64,000 nt of DNA, taken from positions 434,001-498,000 of the forward strand of contig JAVHZZ010000076.1 of NCBI GenBank assembly GCA_036250195.1, written 5' to 3'. Below the pieces are notes generated by a model, which was not told where the DNA came from, did not search any database, and saw only the letters and a list, made by a program, of their open reading frames with translations. Shown piece by piece: positions 55,313-64,000 of this stretch (the first letter of the stretch is position 1; every line of letters starts with the position of its first letter). The position numbers and the translations under genes were made by a program. This DNA comes from Mixophyes australis (lineage: Eukaryota > Chordata > Amphibia > Anura > Limnodynastidae).

Positions 55313-56344
55313 AGTATAAAAATAAGATGAAAAATAAGATGAGAAATAAGTATAAAAATAAGATAAAAAATAAGTATAAAAATAAGATAAAAAATAAGTA
55401 TAAAAATAAGATGAAAAATAAGTATAAAAATAAGTATAAAAATAGGATCAAACATAAGATGAAAAATAAGTATAAAAATAAGATGAAAAATAAGTATAAA
55501 AATAAAATGAATAATAAGTATAAAAATAAGATTAAAAATAAGATAAAATATAAGATTAAAAATAAGTATAAAAATAAGATAAAAAATAAGATAAAATAAG
55601 CTAAAAAAAAGTATAAAAGTAAGATAAAAAAAATAAGATGAATAATAAGTATAAAAATAAGATGAAAAATATGATGAGAAATAAGTATAAAAATAAGATA
55701 AAAAATAAGTATAAAAATAAGATAAAAAATAAGTATAAAAATAAGATGAAAAATAAGTATAAAAATAAGTATAAAAATAGGATCAAACATAAGATGAAAA
55801 ATAAGTATAAAAATAAGATGAAAAATAAGTATAAAAATAAAATGAATAATAAGTATAAAAATAAGATTAAAAATAAGATAAAATATAAGATTAAAAATAA
55901 GTATAAAAATAAGATAAAAAATAAGATAAAATAAGATAAAAAAAAGTATAAAAGTAAGATAAAAAAAATAAGATGAATAATAAGTATAAAAATAAGATGA
56001 AAAATAAGATGAGAAATAAGTATAAAAATAAGATAAAAAATAAGTATAAAAATAAGATAAAAAATAAGTATAAAAATAAGATGAAAAATAAGTATAAAAA
56101 TAAGTATAAAAATAGGATCAAACATAAGATGAAAAATAAGTATAAAAATAAGATGAAAAATAAGTATAAAAATAAAATGAATAATAAGTATAAAAATAAG
56201 ATTAAAAATAAGATAAAATATAAGATTAAAAATAAGTATAAAAATAAGATAAAAAATAAGATAAAATAAGATAAAAAAAAGTATAAAAGTAAGATAAAAA
56301 AAATAAGATGAATAATAAGTATAAAAATAAGATGAAAAATAAGA
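55313..56344 (+). repeat. 335-bp tandem triplet
   Basis: Boxes lie at 55445, 55780 and 56115. Both private variants of the triplet at 48297 (TAAGCTAAAA in unit 1 and ATATGATGAG in unit 2) are present, so the triplet was copied whole and not rebuilt from a single unit. Confidence 0.88.
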
Positions 56345-56642
56345 TAAAATATAAGATGAAAAATAAGTATAAAAATAAGTATAAAAATAAGATGAAAAAT
56401 AAGATAAAAAATAAGTATAAAAATAAGATAAAAAATTAGATGAAAAATAAGTATAAAAATAAGATGAAAAATAAGATAAAAAATAATAAGAAAAAATAAG
56501 ATGAAAAATAAGATAAAAAATAAGTATAAAAATAAGTATAAAAATGAAGATAAAAAATAAGTATAAAAATTAGATGAAAAATAAGTATAAAAATAAGATG
56601 AAAAATAAGTATAAAAATAAGATAAAAAATAAGATAAAAAAA

Positions 56643-56935
56643 GGATTAAAAATAAAATGAAAATTAAGTATAATAATAAGATGAAAAATGAGATATAAAA
56701 TAGAATAAAAAATAAAATGAAAAAATAAGATGAAAAAAACTATAAAAAAAGATGAAAAATAAGATAAAAAAATAAGATGAAAAATAAGATAAAAAATAAG
56801 TATTAAAAATAAGATGAAAAATAAGATGAAAAATAAGTATAAAAATAAGATGAAATTTAAAATTAAAAATAAGATGAAATACAAGAATAAAAAATAAGTA
56901 TAAAAAAGTATAAAAATAAGATGAAAGATAAGATG
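56643..56935 (+). repeat. Core block, flavour B, single (in the extra section of copy 7)
   Basis: It matches the second half of the pair at 53987 (AAAAATAAGATAA form). It is preceded by monomers rather than a first half, so the extra duplicated section began inside a pair. Confidence 0.8.
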
Positions 56936-57599
56936 AAAAATAAGTGTAAAATAAGTATAAAAATAAGATAAAAAATAAGATGAAAAATAAGTATAAAAAT
57001 GAGATAAAAAATGAGATGAAAAATAAGTATAAATAAGTATAAAAATAAGATGAAATTTAAGAATAAAATAAAGATGAACTACAAGATTAAAAAATAAGTA
57101 TAAAAAATAAGTATAAAAATAAGATAAAAGATAAGATGAAAAATAAGTGTAAAAATAAGATGAAAAATAAGTATAAAAATAAGATAAAAAATTAGATGAA
57201 AAATAAGTATAAAAATAAGATGAAAAATAAGATAAAAAATAAGTATAAAAATAAGATAACAAATAAGATGAATAATAAGTATAAAAATAAGATAAAAAAT
57301 AAGTATAAAAATAAGATGAAAAATAAGTATAAAAATAAGAGAAAAAATTAGATGAAAAAAAAGTATAAAAATAAGATGAAAAATAAGATAAAAAATAAGT
57401 ATAAAAATAAGATAACAAATAAGATGAATAATAAGTATAAAAATAAGATTAAAAATAAGATAAAAAATAAGATGAAAAATAAGTATAAAAATAAGATAAA
57501 AAATTAGATGAAAAATAAGTATAAAAATAAGATGAAAAATAAGATAATAATAAGTATAAAAATAAGATGAAAAATAAGTATAAAAATAAGATGAAAAAT

Positions 57600-58600
57600 A
57601 AGATGAAAAATAAGTATAAAAATAAGATAAAAAATAAGTATAAAAATAAGATAAAAAATAAGTATAAAAATAAGATGAAAAATAAGTATAAAAATAAGTA
57701 TAAAAATAGGATCAAACATAAGATGAAAAATAAGTATAAAAATAAGATGAAAAATAAGTATAAAAATAAAATGAATAATAAGTATAAAAATAAGATTAAA
57801 AATAAGATAAAATATAAGATTAAAAATAAGTATAAAAATAAGATAAAAAATAAGATAAAATAAGCTAAAAAAAAGTATAAAAGTAAGATAAAAAAATAAG
57901 ATGAATAATAAGTATAAAAATAAGATGAAAAATATGATGAGAAATAAGTATAAAAATAAGATAAAAAATAAGTATAAAAATAAGATAAAAAATAAGTATA
58001 AAAATAAGATGAAAAATAAGTATAAAAATAAGTATAAAAATAGGATCAAACATAAGATGAAAAATAAGTATAAAAATAAGATGAAAAATAAGTATAAAAA
58101 TAAAATGAATAATAAGTATAAAAATAAGATTAAAAATAAGATAAAATATAAGATTAAAAATAAGTATAAAAATAAGATAAAAAATAAGATAAAATAAGAT
58201 AAAAAAAAGTATAAAAGTAAGATAAAAAAAATAAGATGAATAATAAGTATAAAAATAAGATGAAAAATAAGATGAGAAATAAGTATAAAAATAAGATAAA
58301 AAATAAGTATAAAAATAAGATAAAAAATAAGTATAAAAATAAGATGAAAAATAAGTATAAAAATAAGTATAAAAATAGGATCAAACATAAGATGAAAAAT
58401 AAGTATAAAAATAAGATGAAAAATAAGTATAAAAATAAAATGAATAATAAGTATAAAAATAAGATTAAAAATAAGATAAAATATAAGATTAAAAATAAGT
58501 ATAAAAATAAGATAAAAAATAAGATAAAATAAGATAAAAAAAAGTATAAAAGTAAGATAAAAAAAATAAGATGAATAATAAGTATAAAAATAAGATGAAA
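57600..58600 (+). repeat. 335-bp tandem triplet
   Basis: Boxes lie at 57709, 58043 and 58378. The first spacing is 334 bp because one A is missing from the A-run near 57893. The TAAGCTAAAA and ATATGATGAG variants are again present. Unit 1 lacks the AAGATGAG monomer near its start. Confidence 0.87.
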
Positions 58601-59203
58601 AATAAGATAAAATATAAGATGAAAAATAAGTATAAAAATAAGTATAAAAATAAGATGAAAAATAAGATTAAAAAATAAGTATAAAAATAAGATAAAAAAT
58701 TAGATGAAAAATAAGTATAAAAATAAGATGAAAAATAAGATAAAAAATAATAAGAAAAAATAAGATGAAAAATAAGATAAAAAATAAGTATAAAAATAAG
58801 TATAAAAATGAAGATAAAAAATAAGTATAAAAATTAGATGAAAAATAAGTATAAAAATAAGATGAAAAATAAGTATAAAAATAAGATGAAAAATAAGATA
58901 AAAAATAAGTATAAAAATAAGATAAAAAAAGTATAAAAATAAGATGAAAAATAAGATGAAAAATAAGTATAAAAATAAGTATAAAAATAAGATGAAAAAT
59001 ATGTATAAAAATAAGTATAAAAATAAGATAAAAAATGAGTATAAAAATAAGATGAAAAATAAGTATAAAAATAAGATGAAAAATAAGATGAAAAATAAGT
59101 ATAAAAATAAGATAAAAAATAAGTATAAAAATAAGATAAAAAATAAGTATAAAAATAAGATGAAAAATAAGATAAAAAATAAGTATAAAAATAAGATAAA
59201 AAA

Positions 59204-61697
59204 TTAGATAAAAATAAGTATAAAAATAGGATAAAAAATAAGTATAAAAATAAGATGAAAAATAAGATAAAAAATAAGATAAAAAATAAGTATAAAAATA
59301 AGATAAAAAATTAGATGAAAAATAAGTATAAAAATAAGATGAAAAATAAGATAAAAAATAATAAGAAAAAATAAGATGAAAAATAAGATAAAAAATAAGT
59401 ATAAAAATAAGTATAAAAATGAAGATAAAAAATAAGTATAAAAATAAGATGAAAAATAAGTATAAAAATAAGATAAAAAATAAGTATAAAAATAAGATAA
59501 AAAATAAGTATAAAAATAAGATGAAAAATAAGATAAAAAATAAGTATAAAAATAAGATAAAAAATTAGATGAAAAATAAGTATAAAAATAGGATAAAAAA
59601 TAAGTATAAAAATAAGATGAAAAATAAGATAAAAAATAAGATAAAAAATAAGTATAAAAATAAGATGAAAAATTAGATGAAAAATAAGTATAAAAATAAG
59701 ATGAAAAATAAGATGAAAAATAAGTAGAAAAATAAGATGAAAAAAAAGATGAAAAATAAGTATAAAAATAAGATAAAAAAAGTATAAAAATAAGATGAGA
59801 AATAAGTATAAAAATAAGATGAAAAATAAGTGTAAAAATAAGTATAAAAATAGGATCAAACATAAGATGAAAAATAAGTATAAAAATAAGACAAAAAATA
59901 AGTGTAAAAATAAGTATAAAAATAAGATAAAAAATAAGTATAAAAATAAGATGAAAAATAAGTGTAAAAATAAGATGAAAAATAAGATAAAAAATAAGAT
60001 GAAAAATAAGTATAAAAATAAGATAAAAAATAAGTATAAAAATAAGATGAAAAATAAGTATAAAAATAAGATAAAAAATAAGTATAAAAATAAGATGAAA
60101 AATAAGATAAAAATTAAGATGAAAAATAAGATAAAAAATAAGATAAAAAATAAGATAAAAAATAAGTATAAAAAAAAGATAAAAAATTAGATGAAAAATA
60201 ACTATAAAAATAAGATGAAAAATAAGATAAAAAATAAGATAAAAAATAGATGAAAAATAAGTAGAAAAATAAGATGAAAAATAAGATAAAAAATAAGATA
60301 AAAAATAAGTATAAAAATAAGATAAAAAATTAGATGAAAAATAAGTATAAAAATAAGATGAAAAATAAGATGAAAAATAAGTATAAAAATAAGATGAAAA
60401 ATAAGATAAAAAATAAGTATAAAAATAAGATAAAAAAAGTATAAAAATAAGATGAAAAATAAGATGAAAAATAAGTATAAAAATAAGTATAAAAATAAGA
60501 TGAGAAATAAGTATAAAAATAAGATGAAAAATATGTATAAAAATAAGTATAAAAATAAGATAAAAAATGAGTATAAAAATAAGATGAAAAATAAGTATAA
60601 AAATAAGATGAAAAATAAGTATAAAAATAAGTATAAAAATAAGATGAAAAATAAGATGAGAAATAAGTATAAAAATAAGATGAAAAATAAGATGAAAAAA
60701 AGTATAAAAATAAGATAAAAAAATAAGATGAATAATAAGTATAAAAATAAGATAAAAAATAAGATGAAAAATAAGATGAAAAATAAGATAAAAAATAAGT
60801 ATAAAAATAGGATCAAACATAAGATAAAAAAAAAAATGAAAAATAAGTATAAAAATAAGAGAAAAAATTAGATGAAAAATAAGTATAAAAATAAGATAAA
60901 AAAATAAGATGAATAATAAGTATAAAAATAAGATGAAAAATAAGATAAAATATAAGATGAAAAATAAGTATAAAAATAAGATGAAAAATAAGATAATAAT
61001 AAGTATAAAATTAAGATGAAAAATAAGATAAAAAATAAGATAAAAAATAAGATAAAAAATAAGTATAAAAAAAAGATAAAAAATTAGATGAAAAATAACT
61101 ATAAAAATAAGATGAAAAATAAGATAAAAAATAAGATAAAAAATAGATGAAAAATAAGTAGAAAAATAAGATGAAAAATAAGATAAAAAATAAGATAAAA
61201 AATAAGTATAAAAATAAGATAAAAAATTAGATGAAAAATAAGTATAAAAATAAGATGAAAAATAAGATGAAAAATAAGTATAAAAATAAGATGAAAAATA
61301 AGATAAAAAATAAGTATAAAAATAAGATAAAAAAAGTATAAAAATAAGATGAAAAATAAGATGAAAAATAAGTATAAAAATAAGATGAGAAATAAGTATA
61401 AAAATAAGATGAAAAATATGTATAAAAATAAGTATAAAAATAAGATAAAAAATGAGTATAAAAATAAGATGAAAAATAAGTATAAAAATAAGATGAAAAA
61501 TAAGTATAAAAATAAGTATAAAAATAAGATGAAAAATAAGATGAGAAATAAGTATAAAAATAAGATGAAAAATAAGATGAAAAAAAGTATAAAAATAAGA
61601 TAAAAAAATAAGATGAATAATAAGTATAAAAATAAGATAAAAAATAAGATGAAAAATAAGATGAAAAATAAGATAAAAAATAAGTATAAAAATAGGA
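59204..61697 (+). repeat. 2.5-kb block, ending in an 885-bp pair
   Basis: Boxes lie at 59853, 60810 and 61695. It lies 9280 bp from the copy at 49924. That offset already holds from about 58944, so the shared segment is longer than the block itself. Confidence 0.87.
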
Positions 61698-62211
61698 TCA
61701 AACATAAGATAAAAAAAAAAATGAAAAATAAGTATAAAAATAAGAGAAAAAATTAGATGAAAAATAAGTATAAAAATAAGATAAAAAATAAGTATAAAAA
61801 TAAGAGAAAAAATATGATAAAAAATAAGTATAAAAATAAGATAAAATATAAGATGATAAATAAGTATAAAAATAAGATGAAAAATAAGTATAAAAATAAG
61901 ATAAAAAATAAGATGAATAATAAGTATAAAAATAAGATGAAAAATAAGTATAAAAATAAGAGAAAAAATACGATAAAAAATAAGATGAAAAATAAGTATA
62001 AAAATAACAGAAAAAATAAGATAAGAAATAAGTATAAAAATAAGATGAAAAATAAGTATAAAAATAAGAGAAAAAATATGATAAAAAATAAGTATAAAAA
62101 TAAGATAAAATATAAGATGATAAATAAGTATAAAAATAAGATGAAAAATAAGATAAAAAATAATAAGAAAAAATAAGATGAAAAATAAGATAAAAAATAA
62201 GTATAAAAATA

Positions 62212-62240
62212 GGATCTAACATAAGATCAAAAATACGAAG
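62212..62240 (+). repeat. GATC/CpG marker, copy 12
   Basis: CpG at 62236; paired ACGAT at 61971. The opening block before it contains an extra partial repeat of its own AATATGAT...GATGATAAATAAG section (about 61803-61870). Confidence 0.85.
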
Positions 62241-62281
62241 AAAAAATAAGATTAAAAATAAGATAAAAAATAAGTATAAAA

Positions 62282-62782
62282 ATGAAGATAAAAAATAAGT
62301 ATAAAAATAAGATGAAAAATAAGATGAAAAATAAGTATAAAAATAAGATGAAAAATAAGTATAAAAATAAGATAAAAAATAAGTATAAAAATAAGATGAA
62401 AAATAAGTATAAAAATAAGATAAAAAATAAGTATAAAAATAAGATGAAAAATAAGATGAAAAATAAGATAAAAAATAAGTATAAAAAGAAGATAAAAAAT
62501 AAGTATAAAAATAAGATGAAAAATAAGATGAAATATAAGATGAAAAATAAGATGAAAAATAAGATAAAAAATAAGTATAAAAATAGGATCAAACATAAGA
62601 TAAAAAATAAGATGAAAAATAGGTATAAAAATAAGATAAAAAATAAGTATAAAAATAAGATGAAAAATAAGTATAAAAATAAGATGAAAAATAAGTGTAA
62701 AAATAAGTATAAAAATAAGATGAAAAATAAGATGAGAAATAAGTATAAAAATAAGATGAGAAATAGGTATAAAATAAGATGA
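62282..62782 (+). repeat. 597-bp block shortened by 96 bp
   Basis: Same order, but eight monomers are missing from the middle. This deletion differs from the 72-bp one at 45998, so the two losses look independent. Confidence 0.82.
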
Positions 62783-63230
62783 AAAATAGGTATAAAAATA
62801 AGATAAAAAATAAGTATAAAAATAAGATGAAAAATAAGTATAAAAATAAGATGAAAAATAAGTGTAAAAATAAGTATAAAAATAAGTATAAAAATAAGTT
62901 GAGAAATAGGTATAAAATAAGATGAAAAATAGGTATAAAAATAAGATAAAAAATAAGTATAAAAATAAGATGAAAAATAAGTATAAAAATAAGATGAAAA
63001 ATAAGTGTAAAAATAAGTATAAAAATAAGATGAAAAATAAGATGAGAAATAAGTATAAAAATAAGATGAAAAATAAGTATAAAAATAAGATAAAAAATAA
63101 GATGAAAAATAAGATGAAAAATAAGATAAAAAATAAGTATAAAAATAGGATCAAACATAAGATAAAAAATAAGATGAAAAATAAGTATAAAAATGAGATA
63201 AAAAATAAGATAAAAAATAAGATAAAAAAA

Positions 63231-63887
63231 GGATTAAAAATAAAATGAAAATTAAGTATAATAATAAGATGAAAAATGAGATATAAAATAGAATAAAAAA
63301 TAAAATGAAAAAATAAGATGAAAAAAACTATAAAAAAAGATGAAAAATAAGATAAAAAAATAAGATGAAAAAGAAGATAAAAAATAAGTATTAAAAATAA
63401 GATGAAAAATAAGATGAAAAATAAGTATAAAAATAAGATGAAATTTAAAATTAAAAATAAGATGAAATACAAGAATAAAAAATAAGTATAAAAAAGTATA
63501 AAAATAAGATGAAAGATAAGATGAAAAATAAGTATAAAAATAAGATAAAATAAGATAAAAATAAGATGAAAAATAAGATAAAAAAAGGATTAAAAATAAA
63601 ATGAAAATTAAGTATAATAATAAGATGAAAAATGAGATATAAAATAGAATAAAAAATAAAATGAAAAAATAAGATGAAAAAAACTATAAAAAAAGATGAA
63701 AAATAAGATAAAAAAATAAGATGAAAAATAAGATAAAAAATAAGTATTAAAAATAAGATGAAAAATAAGATGAAAAATAAGTATAAAAATAAGATGAAAT
63801 TTAAAATTAAAAATAAGATGAAATACAAGAATAAAAAATAAGTATAAAAAAGTATAAAAATAAGATGAAAGATAAGATGAAAAATAA
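63231..63887 (+). repeat. 356-bp core pair (flavour B)
   Basis: GGATTA occurs at 63231 and 63587, with the same left junction as the pairs at 46971 and 53987. Just after it (about 63940) the sequence has GAGATGAAAAATAAG where the other copies have GAGATAAAAAATGAGATG, a 12-bp step. Confidence 0.82.
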
Positions 63888-64000
63888 GTGTAAAATAAGT
63901 ATAAAAATAAGATAAAAAATAAGATGAAAAATAAGTATAAAAATGAGATGAAAAATAAGTATAAATAAGTATAAAAATAAGATGAAATTTAAGAATAAAA

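Larger units (their letters stand above)
52418..61697 (+). repeat. Higher-order repeat copy 7 (about 9.3 kb, with an internal duplication)
   Basis: It follows copy 6 in order: opening block, 597-bp block (52942-53538), core pair (53987-54643), 335-bp triplet (55313-56344). It then repeats a core (56643) and a second 335-bp triplet (about 57600-58600) before the bridge and the 2.5-kb block (59204-61697). The extra section adds about 2264 bp, so the offset from copy 6 rises from 7016 to 9280 bp. Confidence 0.82.
1..64000 (+). repeat. 12-bp A-rich tandem satellite array (fills the window)
   Basis: The window consists of head-to-tail 12-mers of the form AAG-NNN-AAA-AAT. The middle triplet is mostly ATG, TAT or ATA, less often TGT, ACA or AGA. 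First-triplet variants (TAG, AGG, GAG, TTG) and last-triplet variants (CAT, ATG, TAT) occur at fixed places. Monomers of 10, 11 and 13 bp are scattered through the array and shift its register. All monomers lie in the same orientation. I saw no stretch of ordinary-complexity sequence, no transposon end, no rRNA or tRNA, and no inverted segment. Simple satellites nested into higher-order repeats are typical of eukaryotic heterochromatin or centromeres; that location is an inference, since no flanking DNA is visible. Confidence 0.97.
61698..64000 (+). repeat. Higher-order repeat copy 8 (cut by the window end)
   Basis: Opening block with about 60 bp of extra monomers (61757-62176), CpG marker (62212), a 597-bp block shortened to about 501 bp (62282-62782), and a core pair from 63231. 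The window ends inside the diverged ATTTAAGAATAAA stretch that follows the pair in other copies, so the array continues beyond it. Confidence 0.8.

Noticed and set aside
1..64000. CRISPR-like array of repeats and spacers
   Set aside because: There are no unique spacers. The intervals between boxes are themselves repeat monomers and range from 72 bp to over 1 kb.
1..64000. Telomere repeat
   Set aside because: The G-rich strand has isolated G or GG, not the G-runs in a 5-8 bp unit typical of telomeres, and the monomer variants are ordered into large blocks.
1..64000. Replication origins: near-matches to the budding-yeast ARS consensus at many AAGTATAAAAAT and AAGTGTAAAAAT monomers
   Set aside because: The near-matches (10 of 11 positions) follow from base composition and recur hundreds of times, so they carry no information about a real origin.
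1..64000. Sequence-specific rho-independent terminators or hairpins
   Set aside because: The strand bias leaves almost no self-complementary segments. C is too rare for GC stems, and A-runs face no matching T-runs on the same strand.
1..64000. Assignment to a particular AT-rich lineage (for example slime moulds, malaria parasites, anaerobic fungi or insects)
   Set aside because: Base composition alone does not separate these, and there is no gene or known repeat in the window to decide.

Overview
The whole 64-kb window is one uninterrupted tandem satellite array. I find no gene, RNA gene, mobile element, CRISPR array or other unique sequence in it. The basic unit is a 12-bp monomer with three main forms on the + strand: AAGATGAAAAAT, AAGTATAAAAAT and AAGATAAAAAAT. 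Rarer forms include AAGTGTAAAAAT, AAGACAAAAAAT, AAGAGAAAAAAT, TAGATGAAAAAT and AGGATCAAACAT. The + strand is about 88% A+T, roughly 69% A judging from the monomers. C is almost absent (well under 1% by eye) and G is about 11-12%. The strand bias never flips across the window.

Because 12 is a multiple of 3, the array produces long spurious reading frames. The + strand reads as Lys-X-Lys-Asn repeats. All three frames of the - strand are almost free of stops and read as Ile/Phe/Leu/Tyr/His or Phe/Ser/Tyr/Leu/Thr strings of up to 833 codons. I treat none of these as genes: sequence copies switch frame through 1-2 nt monomer-length changes, and all three - frames stay open at once.

The organism is most likely a eukaryote, with a nuclear satellite or heterochromatic array. 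The scale and the nested higher-order organisation have no usual bacterial counterpart. The lineage cannot be told from this sequence.

Layout. Above the 12-mer there are several nested levels. (1) Sub-repeats: a 335-bp unit in two or three tandem copies, a 356-bp unit in tandem pairs, an ~885-bp tandem pair, and a conserved ~597-bp block. (2) A composite higher-order repeat (HOR) of about 7-9 kb. Its copies start near 2272 (least regular), 12684, 19894, 27958, 36433, 45474, 52418 and 61698 (cut by the window end). A complete recent copy (45474-52417) runs in this order: a GATC/CpG-marked block rich in AAGAGAAAAAAT monomers, the 597-bp block, a diverged GGATTA core block as a 356-bp pair, a 335-bp triplet, a bridge, and a 2.5-kb block ending in an 885-bp pair. 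Other copies differ by nested duplications: extra GATC/CpG blocks at 36433-45473, a second core-plus-335 section at about 56570-58600, and an older-looking arrangement with a different core flavour in the first 8.5 kb and near 23.7 kb.

The notable biology is array evolution rather than a gene system. Multi-kilobase copies differ by only a few bases, several length differences are whole 12-bp steps, and one 12-mer box (AGGATCAAACAT) is kept almost unchanged in about 70 places. All positions and counts were read by eye and are good to a few bases.
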